Assembly (NCBI RefSeq): GCF_000375465.1
Contig: NZ_AQXH01000001.1
Coordinates: 496,130-560,129 of the forward strand
Length of the DNA: 64,000 nucleotides
Origin: Balneola vulgaris DSM 17893
GTDB taxonomy: Bacteria; Bacteroidota; Rhodothermia; Balneolales; Balneolaceae
Direction of reading: 5' to 3'
Shown: in pieces, positions 17,805 through 26,091 of the stretch
Numbering within the stretch: the first letter of the stretch is position 1
How the letters are laid out: every line of letters begins with the position of its first letter
Notes under the pieces: model-generated
Database searches by the model: none
Told to the model about the DNA's origin: nothing
The model's input: the letters and a program-made list of their open reading frames with translations, nothing else
Translations under genes and position numbers: made by a program

Positions 17805-18398
17805 CTATAATTCCAATAATTGATGAAAAAGCTCTTTTGCTTTTAGTTTTAATTCATCTTGTGTACCGTTGTTGGTAATTATATAGTCGCACAGTCGAGA
17901 TAACTCCATGAAATCTGACTGTTTTTTGATACGTTCTTTAACTTTCGCTGAATCCGTGTGATCTCGTTGCAATACTCGCTGAATTCTTGTTTGCTCATCA
18001 GCAATGATGAGAATCACATAGTCTAAATCTGTGGGGCGGCCATTATTAAGAAGTATAGCGGCTTCTTTAGCAAATATAGTCGTTCCTTTGGCGCGCTCTT
18101 CCGCTTCAATTTCAGCCACTCTCTCCCATAGAACTGGGTGAACGAGTTCATTCAGCTCTTCAACTCTTCCTTTTGCAAATGCTTCTTGTGCAAGGAATTC
18201 CCGATTTAGAGTCCCATCCTTATGATAGGACTGATCACCAAACACAGACTTTATGCTGTTAACCAGTTCCTGGTCTTCAATCATCAGCTGTTTGGCTAAA
18301 TCATCAGCATAAATTACAGTGGCACCTAAGGACTCCCATTCTCTGCAGAATGTGGATTTACCTGATCCGATGCCTCCTGTAATCCCTACTTTAATCAT
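17805..18398 (-). CDS. coaE: Dephospho-CoA kinase
   Basis: The last step of coenzyme A synthesis: phosphorylation of the ribose 3'-hydroxyl of dephospho-CoA. The P-loop GITGGIGSGKST is at residues 5-16, followed by the YADDLAKQLM motif and the CoA-domain region (LVHPVLWERV). The 197-aa length is normal. Its ATG overlaps the prfB stop codon by one base, implying translational coupling with prfB. Confidence 0.96.
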   Translation of the reverse strand: MIKVGITGGIGSGKSTFCREWESLGATVIYADDLAKQLMIEDQELVNSIKSVFGDQSYHKDGTLNREFLAQEAFAKGRVEELNELVHPVLWERVAEIEAEERAKGTTIFAKEAAILLNNGRPTDLDYVILIIADEQTRIQRVLQRDHTDSAKVKERIKKQSDFMELSRLCDYIITNNGTQDELKLKAKELFHQLLEL

Positions 18399-19514
18399 TA
18401 TTGAGGCTGTGTAGATATTGTGAGTAGATAGGCTTTTATGAAGTCGTCTAAATCTCCATCCATCACGGCACTTACATTGGAAGTTTCATGATTTGAACGG
18501 TGATCTTTAACTCGTTGGTCATCAAATACATAACTTCGAATTTGAGAACCCCATTCGTTTTTACCTTTAGAGCCCTCGAGTCGTGCTTTCTCTTCCTCTT
18601 GGATGGCTTTCTCTAACTCATAGATTCTCGACTTCAGTAAGATCATAGCCTTTTCACGGTTTTGCAGCTGAGAGCGCTCTTGCTGACATTCAGCTACTAC
18701 TTTTTCAGTTCGTCCATCTGATAATTCTCCTTCCCAGATTAATCGAACACCCGTTTCCACTTTGTTTACGTTCTGCCCACCGGCTCCACTTGAATGGAAT
18801 CGCTGAAGCTCAACTTCACTTTCATTGATATTCACTTCAATGGAATCATCAATTAGTGGCGAAACAAATACTGAACAAAATGAAGTATGGCGACGTGCAT
18901 TACTATCGAAAGGTGATACCCTAACTAAACGGTGCACCCCACTCTCGGCTTTTAAAAAACCGTAAGCATTTATGCCTTGTACTTCTATGGTTGCTGACTT
19001 CAAACCGGCTACATCTCCATCTTGATAATCGATGACGGAAACTTTGAAATCATTTTTTTCCGCCCAACGCACATACATGCGGTATAACATAGAAGCCCAA
19101 TCCTGACTTTCCGTGCCTCCTGCTCCTGGGTTAAAGGTAACAACGGCATCTCTTTGGTCATCAGGACCGTTTAACATATTTCGAAGCTCAAGCTCTTCTA
19201 AACCTTTTTCGAGCTTAGCGTACTCGGCATCAATTTCACTTTCAACATCTTCACCCATTTCTTGGAATTCCAGAAATACATTAATGCTGTCTCTTAATTC
19301 GTTTAATGCATCCCAAGCTTCAACTAAGCTTTTCTCATGATCTAATTGTTTCATGACACCTTGTGCAGCATCAGGATCATTCCAAAACTCGGGATCTTGA
19401 GTTTTCTCAGTTAATTCAATAATTCGGACTTTGCGCTTATCGTAGTCAAAGATACCTCCTGAGCGCATCCACACGCTCATAAAGCTCATTTAAATGATCT
19501 TTATTTATGCTCAT
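18398..19514 (-). CDS. prfB: Peptide chain release factor 2, with programmed +1 frameshift
   Basis: RF2 ends translation at UGA and UAA. The true start is ATG at 19514, in a 22-codon frame that stops at TGA (19448-19446). The recoding site is CTT-TGA-C, preceded by AGGAGG (19460-19455) and a 3-nt spacer, as in E. coli. Slipping +1 at CTT continues as Asp-Tyr-Asp into the long frame, giving about 371 aa. The codon-recognition motif SPF (VSPFDSNARRHTSF) and the catalytic GGQ (SSGAGGQNVNKVETG) are present. Because the in-frame stop is UGA, RF2 supply controls its own synthesis. The long frame alone could begin at 19489, but its first 14 residues would be an artefact. Confidence 0.97.
19446..19460 (-). 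promoter_or_regulatory. RF2 programmed frameshift signal
   Basis: Reading on the minus strand: an internal Shine-Dalgarno AGGAGG, spacer TAT, slippery codon CTT, in-frame stop TGA, next base C. The arrangement equals the autoregulatory element known from most bacterial prfB genes. Confidence 0.95.
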
Positions 19515-19535
19515 TCTAAAATTCGTAAGTAATAA

Positions 19536-19796
19536 TTAGTCTTTACCGCCGCGAGTTAAAATAACTCCAAGTACTAAGCCAGCAACAAAGGCTACTCCTA
19601 ACCCTTGTTCTGGGTTTGCGCGAACATAGCGGCGTGCATTTCTATATTCATGTCTAAGTTCACGTTCAAGTCTCTCTTTCTCGTATTTCAAACGATCTAA
19701 GGCCTTATCATAGTTCTCAATAGCTTTCTGCTCAAGCTTGTCAGATGCTTTTTCTAAGCTTTGCTCTAGTCGTTTTTTGGTGTCCTGAGTATTCAT
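19536..19796 (-). CDS. ElaB/YqjD/DUF883-like membrane-anchored helical protein
   Basis: An 86-aa protein made of a long, highly charged helix (residues 5-60, many Glu/Lys/Arg pairs) followed by a glycine-containing hydrophobic C-terminal segment (GLGVAFVAGLVLGVILTRGG). This layout matches the ElaB/YqjD family of ribosome-associated inner-membrane proteins, though sequence similarity to them is only general. ATG at 19796 is chosen over ATG at 19808 because an AGGA motif sits 5 nt before it. It ends 21 nt before the prfB start and lies divergent from btaA. Confidence 0.75.
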   Translation of the reverse strand: MNTQDTKKRLEQSLEKASDKLEQKAIENYDKALDRLKYEKERLERELRHEYRNARRYVRANPEQGLGVAFVAGLVLGVILTRGGKD

Positions 19797-19899
19797 GTAG
19801 TTCCTCATGTTTATTTAAGATTTCGAAAATACAAAATTGAAGCGTAATTGTTTGGGTCTTTCCTCTGAACCTTCTTCTATTTTGTATTAATTTTGAACA

Positions 19900-21027
19900 A
19901 TGAAAAAATTGCTCTCTGATTGGTGGTTTAATACACTCACCTCACACTTTCTTATATACAATACATGCTGGGAAGATCCCGCCATTGATAGAAGTTTACT
20001 TCAAATGGATGCGAGTAGTGATATTTTTATGATTACAAGTGCTGGAGATAACGCATTCGATTACCTACTCGATGATGTTCACAGTATTCACAGTGTTGAC
20101 CTAAATCCATATCAAAACGACCTGTGTGAACTTAAAAAAGCATTTTATATAACAGATCAAGTAGACCGTCTGCAAGATTTATTTATTACTGGGAAATCGA
20201 AAAACGCTATCAATTATTTAAGCTCTGTTAAAGAGGTCCTATCTAATTCGACTTATGCGTATTGGAAGCAGAACATCCACTGGTTCATGAATGATAGAGG
20301 GTTCTATGAGCATAGTTTAAGTGGAAGGTTTGCTCAGCTATTGAGACTACTACTCCATCAAAAAGGAATTTATGAGCATGTGATTGAACTCATCCACATG
20401 AAAGGTGAAGAAAATCGTAGGGACTTCTATAGAACTAAAATATACCCGCAGCTCTGGAGTGGGTTTGGCCAAAGAATTTGGAAGAATGAATGGGTATTAA
20501 GTTTAGCTGGGGTTCCTAGTAACCAACTAAAAGGCACTTCGGGGCTCAATCGTTATATGAAAGAAGTAATCGAAAACGTTTTTGTTCGCCAAGGAGCACA
20601 AGAGAATTATTTCTGGAGGTTGTATATAGAGGGTAAGTACAACACTCAGGTATGCCCTAATTATCTCAAAACAGAGTATGCTTCACAAATCCGTGCTAAA
20701 GTAAATCGAATCAAACTAAGTACTACCTCTACCTACTCTGCATTAAAAAACAGCGCTCATACTTATTCTCATTTCATCTTGCTCGATCATATGGATTGGT
20801 TTATCGACAAAAATCCTAAAGCACTCGAACAGCTTTGGCGGGGAATCATCAAGCGCGCCAAGCCCGGTGCTAAAATCCTCTTTAGGTCAGTATATCCTAC
20901 TCTCGATAAATTCCCTGAAATTGTACAAGATCATTGCACTCTCCTCCCCATTGATGAGAACTATCTTGATATGAATGATCGTGTGAACACCTATCAACGT
21001 ACTTTTCTAGCCCAGGTAAATGTTTAG
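19900..21027 (+). CDS. btaA: BtaA-like SAM:diacylglycerol 3-amino-3-carboxypropyltransferase (DUF3419)
   Basis: In characterised relatives BtaA moves the aminocarboxypropyl group of S-adenosylmethionine to diacylglycerol, giving diacylglyceryl-homoserine, the first step to the phosphorus-free betaine lipid DGTS. The 375-aa protein has the DUF3419 signature: YNTCWEDPAIDRSLL near residue 25, ITSAGDNAFDYLL at about 46-58, and VDLNPYQNDLCELK in the nucleotide-binding region. The C-terminal part carries a second SAM-fold-like segment (LLDHMDWF). Its last 8 nt overlap a methyltransferase gene that fits BtaB. Function is inferred from family and neighbour; other DUF3419 roles exist. Confidence 0.8.
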   Translation: MKKLLSDWWFNTLTSHFLIYNTCWEDPAIDRSLLQMDASSDIFMITSAGDNAFDYLLDDVHSIHSVDLNPYQNDLCELKKAFYITDQVDRLQDLFITGKSKNAINYLSSVKEVLSNSTYAYWKQNIHWFMNDRGFYEHSLSGRFAQLLRLLLHQKGIYEHVIELIHMKGEENRRDFYRTKIYPQLWSGFGQRIWKNEWVLSLAGVPSNQLKGTSGLNRYMKEVIENVFVRQGAQENYFWRLYIEGKYNTQVCPNYLKTEYASQIRAKVNRIKLSTTSTYSALKNSAHTYSHFILLDHMDWFIDKNPKALEQLWRGIIKRAKPGAKILFRSVYPTLDKFPEIVQDHCTLLPIDENYLDMNDRVNTYQRTFLAQVNV

Positions 21028-21625
21028 GAGTGTTGATTCATATTATCGATTCCATGCTCGTATCTACGACATTACACGGTGGACGATCCTATTCGGGCGT
21101 AAAAAACTCATTCGATTATTACCCAATCTACCTAATGGTGCTCGCATACTCGATGTGGGTTGTGGTACAGGTGCTCATCTAAAATGGCTGCTAGAAATAT
21201 ACCCTTCGGCTCAGATTATAGCAGTAGATCAGTCTAAAGAAATGCTCAAAATTGCTAAATCAAAAATAAAGGATGATAGGGTCACATTTTTTCAGTCTAA
21301 TGTATTCAACTTAGATTTGGGTGACACCAAATTTAATCTGGTTGTAGGCTCTTACTCGCTTACAATCATACAGCAATATGAGAAACTTTTACCCCTCATT
21401 CACAAACTACTCTTGCCAAATGGTATAGTTGCCATTGTTGATTTCGACCATACTCCATTTCCATGGTTCAAAAAATGGATGAAGTGGAATCATGTGCAGC
21501 TCTCACCGGAACTTTTTGTGCGTCTTTGCGAGTTATTTCCTAAAAACATACGTAGTAGCAAGAGAGCTTATCTAGGTTTGTGGACATACTCAATATTTAC
21601 CGGCTTCAAATCACATAATTTGTAA
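21020..21625 (+). CDS. btaB: BtaB-like N-methyltransferase for betaine lipid headgroup
   Basis: A 201-aa class I SAM-dependent methyltransferase. Motif I is ILDVGCGTGAHLKWLL, followed by IIAVDQSKEMLKIA. The start (YYRFHARIYDITRWTILFGR) and the segment IVDFDHTPFPWFKKWMKWNHV resemble BtaB, which adds three methyl groups to diacylglyceryl-homoserine to make DGTS. Its ATG overlaps btaA by 8 nt, so the two are coupled. The membrane lipid product would replace phospholipids, typically under phosphate shortage; no Pho box was identified. Confidence 0.78.
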   Translation: MFRSVDSYYRFHARIYDITRWTILFGRKKLIRLLPNLPNGARILDVGCGTGAHLKWLLEIYPSAQIIAVDQSKEMLKIAKSKIKDDRVTFFQSNVFNLDLGDTKFNLVVGSYSLTIIQQYEKLLPLIHKLLLPNGIVAIVDFDHTPFPWFKKWMKWNHVQLSPELFVRLCELFPKNIRSSKRAYLGLWTYSIFTGFKSHNL

Positions 21626-21703
21626 AATGGAGTGAAGTTTCCAAAGATTTTTAGTTATTATTGACCGGCTTTTTTTAGACACGAAATACAGGGGCACCTC
21701 AAT

Positions 21704-22876
21704 ATGCAGGAACTATTCTCTGATACCAAAACAGCGTTCAGATACAAATCATCACACGATCTTAGGCTAACAAAATGGATTTTCGGATTAATGCACAATT
21801 ATCCGGAATTGGTATTAATGCTCAGTAAGCTTGGCATGAATGCTGTAGAGTGGAAACTCCCTTTTGCTAACAGAATGATCTATCACACTTTCTATAAAGT
21901 GTTTTGCGGAGGTGTGAACCTTGAAGATTGTAAAAATGTGGTTCAGCGCTTAGATAAGTATGGTGTTAAAACGGTACTGGATTATGGTGCTGAAGCTAAA
22001 GACTCAGAAGATGAATATGAGAATGTAACCATCGAGTTTTTAAAGGCTATTCGCTTCGCATCTGGCAACTCTGCTATCCCCATTATTAGTGTTAAAGTAA
22101 CAGCGATTGCGGATTTTGATCTCCTTCACAAATACAGTGAACACGATGTAATCAAAAGCACAGTGGATCAAGAAGCATGGACCAAGGTTGAAGAGCGTTT
22201 TGAACGTATATGTGAAGCCGCCTATGAAGGAAAAGTAAGTGTTTTTGTAGATGCTGAAGAAAGTTGGGTTCAAGAAGCTATTGATGAGCTCGTACTTGCA
22301 ATGATGAAAAAGTACAATCATAGCGATCCTATTATCTACAACACTTATCAAATGTATTTGAAGTCGTCGTACGAACGATTAGTACACCATCATACTTTAT
22401 TACAAAAAGATGAAGTGATACTAGGTGCCAAGATTGTACGTGGTGCTTACATGGAAAAAGAAGCGGAACGAGCTGCACAATTCGGTATCGAAAATCCTAT
22501 TCAACCATCGAAGCAACATACTGATGATGCCTTCAATGAAGCGATTGATTATAGTTTTGAACACTATGAAGAAATAGCATTCTGCTGTGCTTCACACAAC
22601 GAGGAAAGCAGTTTACGTCTTTTTGAACGCGTAAAAGAAAGTGGATTGCAGAAACATCCTCATATTATGTTCTGCCAGTTATACGGTATGCGCGATAATA
22701 TCACATTCAATTTGGCCAAACATGGTGTTCTTACCATGAAATACCTCCCCTATGGCTCAGTTGAAAATACATTCCCGTATCTAGTTCGTCGTGCTAATGA
22801 AAATACATCTATTACTAGCGATGCTTCAAAAGAGTATGTGATGTTGAAAACTGAATTAGATCGACGAGAAATTTGA
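21704..22876 (+). CDS. Proline dehydrogenase
   Basis: An FAD enzyme that oxidises proline to pyrroline-5-carboxylate. The 390-aa single-domain protein shows the TIM-barrel signature regions: KIVRGAYMEKEAERA, ASHNEESS, QLYGMRDNIT and the terminal YLVRRANEN motif that binds substrate carboxylate. It lacks the aldehyde dehydrogenase half of PutA, so a separate enzyme must complete the path to glutamate. It stands 78 nt after btaB and converges with the ABC exporter gene. Confidence 0.94.
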   Translation: MQELFSDTKTAFRYKSSHDLRLTKWIFGLMHNYPELVLMLSKLGMNAVEWKLPFANRMIYHTFYKVFCGGVNLEDCKNVVQRLDKYGVKTVLDYGAEAKDSEDEYENVTIEFLKAIRFASGNSAIPIISVKVTAIADFDLLHKYSEHDVIKSTVDQEAWTKVEERFERICEAAYEGKVSVFVDAEESWVQEAIDELVLAMMKKYNHSDPIIYNTYQMYLKSSYERLVHHHTLLQKDEVILGAKIVRGAYMEKEAERAAQFGIENPIQPSKQHTDDAFNEAIDYSFEHYEEIAFCCASHNEESSLRLFERVKESGLQKHPHIMFCQLYGMRDNITFNLAKHGVLTMKYLPYGSVENTFPYLVRRANENTSITSDASKEYVMLKTELDRREI

Positions 22877-22895
22877 GCTCTAAGTCCCGTTTATC

Positions 22896-24671
22896 TTAGT
22901 CTTCAACTAGCTGATCACGATACTGTAGCTCATAAAGCTTCTTGTACAGGCCATCGGTTTTGGTGAGTAGTTCTTGGTGGGAACCCGACTCTCTTACTTC
23001 CCCTTTGTGCATTACAAGAATACGATTCGCACCTTGAATAGTAGACAATCGATGAGCCACTACAATGGATGTTCTACCTTGCATCATCTTCTCACTAGCT
23101 TCAGTAACTAGTGCTTCAGTTTCAGAGTCTACACTTGAAGTAGCTTCATCCAGAATTAAGATCTGAGGATTATAAACCAGTGCACGTACAAAGCAAATCA
23201 ATTGCTTCTGCCCCATCGATAATGAAGCTCCACGCTCACGTAATTTATAATCATAGGTATTCGGAAGTTTTTCTATAAAGCGATGCGCTTCCACTTTATG
23301 TGCGGCTTCTATCACCTCATCGCGAGTAATCTCCGTATTGCCCAATGTAATGTTTTCATATATAGTACCTGAAAAGAGAGCATTATCTTGGAGTACTAAT
23401 CCAAAATGCGATCGAAGATCAGCTAAACTAAGATCTCTTATATCCACCCCATCTAAGGTTATCTCCCCTTTTTCAATATCGTAGAATCTAAACAACAAGT
23501 TAATGATTGTTGTTTTCCCTGCACCAGTAGCTCCAACAATGGCAATAGCCTCACCGGGTTCAGCAACAAAAGAAACATCTTTAAGAATATAATCGCCCGA
23601 TTCATTATAGCGGAACCACACATTTTTAAATTCTATGCGTCCTTTGGGATCTTCAATTTTTACGGGTGAAGCAGTTTCAACAACCTCACTTTCCACATCC
23701 ATTACATTAAAAATTCGTTCAGAAGATGCGAGCGCTGATTGCAGAGTATTAAACTTTTCAGATAACCCTCGAATTGGCATAAAGAATTGACGTGCGTACT
23801 GAATAAAGGCAAGAAGTACCCCAAAGGTAACTCCGCCCATCAATGCTCTACCGCCCCCATACCAAACCACAAGAGCCATTGCAAAACTTGCTAATACTTC
23901 AACTAAGGGCCAAAAAATGGAGAAATAGAATATGGTTTCAATATGCGCACCTTTATGTGCTGCATTAATCTTATTGAATTTATCTAACTGCTTTTCCTGA
24001 CGGTTGAACAACTGCACCACATCCATGCCATTTATATGCTCTTGAACAAATGAATTCAGACGTGCTATTTGATCACGAACATCTAAGAAAGCCAAGCGAA
24101 CTTTGTTCTTAAACCAGAAGGTTGCGTAAAATAGTACTGGTAAGATGGCAATTGTAACCAAACTCAATTCCCAGCTCATGCTAAACATGAAGTAAAGAAT
24201 GAAAATGATTCGGAATAGATCTCCAATAATAGCCACTACCCCATCCGACAATAATTGGCTTAATGCTTCAATGTCGCTTGTGGTTCGCGTGATTAATCGG
24301 CCAATTGGATTTTTATCAAAAAACTGAACGTTGAGACTTTTGATTTTTTTGAATACGGAGTTCCGAAGTGAATAGAGTGCACCCTGCCCAAACCAACGGG
24401 TTAGGTAGGTATTAATCACTTGTAAGGTGAATTCACCTAGAAGTGCTAAACCCAATAACAATATGATATTCAGTAGTCCTTCAGTGTCGTTGATAGCGAT
24501 ATGCTCATCAACAGCAATTTGGGTTAGTTTAGGCCGAACGGTACCCAGAAAGGATGCGCCTAAGGTTAAGGCGATGGCTAGAACTACAAACCATTTGTAG
24601 GGTTTTATAAAAAAATAAAGCCGCCGAATTAGTTTTCTATCGACGGCTTTTGAATCTTTATTTTTACTCAA
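22896..24671 (-). CDS. ABC exporter half, canonical-site subunit (BmrD/TM288 type)
   Basis: A 591-aa half-transporter: six membrane helices (about 25-310) and one ATPase domain. Walker A is GATGAGKTT (about 379-387) and Walker B ends in the catalytic glutamate, LILDEATSSVD. The signature motif is degenerate: LSMGQ in place of LSGGQ. In heterodimeric exporters such as BmrCD and TM287/288 this is the subunit that keeps the catalytic Glu while its signature serves the degenerate site. Its likely partner is the 26092-27888 gene, two genes upstream in the same operon. The substrate is unknown. Confidence 0.9.
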   Translation of the reverse strand: MSKNKDSKAVDRKLIRRLYFFIKPYKWFVVLAIALTLGASFLGTVRPKLTQIAVDEHIAINDTEGLLNIILLLGLALLGEFTLQVINTYLTRWFGQGALYSLRNSVFKKIKSLNVQFFDKNPIGRLITRTTSDIEALSQLLSDGVVAIIGDLFRIIFILYFMFSMSWELSLVTIAILPVLFYATFWFKNKVRLAFLDVRDQIARLNSFVQEHINGMDVVQLFNRQEKQLDKFNKINAAHKGAHIETIFYFSIFWPLVEVLASFAMALVVWYGGGRALMGGVTFGVLLAFIQYARQFFMPIRGLSEKFNTLQSALASSERIFNVMDVESEVVETASPVKIEDPKGRIEFKNVWFRYNESGDYILKDVSFVAEPGEAIAIVGATGAGKTTIINLLFRFYDIEKGEITLDGVDIRDLSLADLRSHFGLVLQDNALFSGTIYENITLGNTEITRDEVIEAAHKVEAHRFIEKLPNTYDYKLRERGASLSMGQKQLICFVRALVYNPQILILDEATSSVDSETEALVTEASEKMMQGRTSIVVAHRLSTIQGANRILVMHKGEVRESGSHQELLTKTDGLYKKLYELQYRDQLVED

Positions 24672-24681
24672 TGCGATTTAA

Positions 24682-26034
24682 TTAGAATCTATCTTGATCG
24701 TCGTATGATGAACGAGATGAGTATGAGCGGTTAGAATCTGAATTCCACTTGTTATCACTACTTCGTCCACTGCTTGAGCTGTCACGATGGTTTCTGTTTC
24801 GGCTTCTATAGCCTCCGCCATCATTGCTACGGCTGTTATATCCACCACCATCACTTCGATTGTTATCACGGCTTCGGTAACCACCGCCACCGCCGCCACT
24901 ACTTCTGCGATCGTTGCTTCTATAGCCTCCACCACCGCCTGAACTACGACGAGGTCTGAAATTGCGATTTCCACCACCACGGTCGTTACTACGGTAACCA
25001 CCGCCACCACCGCTACGCCCACGATGTCCACCACTGCGGCCACCGCCACCACGGCTGTCATTTGATTTCGTTAAGTCTCTTAACTCTACTTTAGCGGTCA
25101 AAATTCCGCGCTCATGAGAAGGATCTGTATAAATTGGTCGCAATTCATTTGCTAACCAAGCTGGATAGAACCCATCTCTAGCTTCTTTTAATAGCACATG
25201 TGGATTGGTATAACGCGCTGAGAAATGGCCAATCACTAATAACTTAGTTTGTGCTTCAGTTGCAACTCGAGCTGCATCTTTAGCTGAAGAGTGACCCGTT
25301 TCTGATGCTTTATCCGCTAAGCTATCACTAAAAGTAGCTTCGTGATAAAGGATATTGGTATTCAGTGCGAGTTTAACTGCATTTGGGCAATACTCGGTAT
25401 CAGTAACGTAAGCAAAACTATCCCCTGGACGTGGATGACCTACAATGTCTACTGATTTAACTTCAGTGCCGTCATCAAGAGTGATGTCTTCCCCATTTTT
25501 AAGGGCTTTGAAGTCTTCGTCTTTTGTTACACCTAATTCGTTTGCTAACTCAGCGTTTACTTTACCAGGCTTATCTTTTTCTTGGAAACGGTAACCTAGG
25601 CAAAATCTACGGTGCTTAAGAGCACGAGCTTCAACTATATAATCTTCTTCATCGATAACAACAGCGGCATCCGTGTCGTGCTCAACTTCAATAAAAATAA
25701 TTTCGAAACCGATTTCGATGTCCGAGAACTTCAAATTCCATTCAATATACTCTTGAAGTCCTTTTGGGCCTACCATTCTCAATGGCTTATCACGGCGTTG
25801 TAATTGTAAAGTGGATAATAACCCGATTAACCCTGAATAATGATCAACATCAAAATGTGAAATAAAGATGCATTCTATTTTTGAACGCTTAATACCGGCT
25901 TGAAGCATACGCATTTGGGCGTTTTCGCCACAATCAAAAAGAAATACACTTCCTTCTCTCCATAATGCTACTGCTGGTAAATGCCGAACCGCTGTTGGGG
26001 TTGCTGAGGCTACTCCTAATGGAACTACTATCAT
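24682..26034 (-). CDS. rnz: RNase Z-like tRNA 3' processing nuclease with altered metal motif and RGG-like tail
   Basis: RNase Z cuts the 3' trailer from tRNA precursors. Residues 1-322 form the metallo-beta-lactamase fold: LFDCGENAQMRML near 32, ISHFDVDHYSGL at 58-69, YVTDTEYCPNA, YHEATFSDSLADKASETGHSS and VIGHFSARY. In the HxHxDH metal motif the second His is Asp62 (His60-Phe-Asp62-Val-Asp64-His65), checked on the DNA as CAT TTT GAT GTT GAT CAT. Residues 323-450 are a Gly/Arg/Ser/Asn/Tyr low-complexity tail with about five GGGYRS-type units, like RGG RNA-binding regions. It lies between the two halves of an ABC exporter, 10 nt from the downstream one. Confidence 0.9.
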   Translation of the reverse strand: MIVVPLGVASATPTAVRHLPAVALWREGSVFLFDCGENAQMRMLQAGIKRSKIECIFISHFDVDHYSGLIGLLSTLQLQRRDKPLRMVGPKGLQEYIEWNLKFSDIEIGFEIIFIEVEHDTDAAVVIDEEDYIVEARALKHRRFCLGYRFQEKDKPGKVNAELANELGVTKDEDFKALKNGEDITLDDGTEVKSVDIVGHPRPGDSFAYVTDTEYCPNAVKLALNTNILYHEATFSDSLADKASETGHSSAKDAARVATEAQTKLLVIGHFSARYTNPHVLLKEARDGFYPAWLANELRPIYTDPSHERGILTAKVELRDLTKSNDSRGGGGRSGGHRGRSGGGGGYRSNDRGGGNRNFRPRRSSGGGGGYRSNDRRSSGGGGGGYRSRDNNRSDGGGYNSRSNDGGGYRSRNRNHRDSSSSGRSSDNKWNSDSNRSYSSRSSYDDQDRF

Positions 26035-26091
26035 TGTTGTCTCCCGTTCTGTTATATAAGGTGCTTTAGCGCTACTTAAACTTTCCCAGTT

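Noticed and set aside
19489-19489. Start of RF2 at MSFMSVWM
   Set aside because: The frameshift element and upstream 22-codon frame explain the gene better; the first residues of the long frame are out of frame with the real start.
24678-25061. Minus-strand Val/Ala-rich open frame of 127 aa
   Set aside because: Another frame of the Gly-rich RNase Z tail; GGT-type codons give Val/Ala runs.
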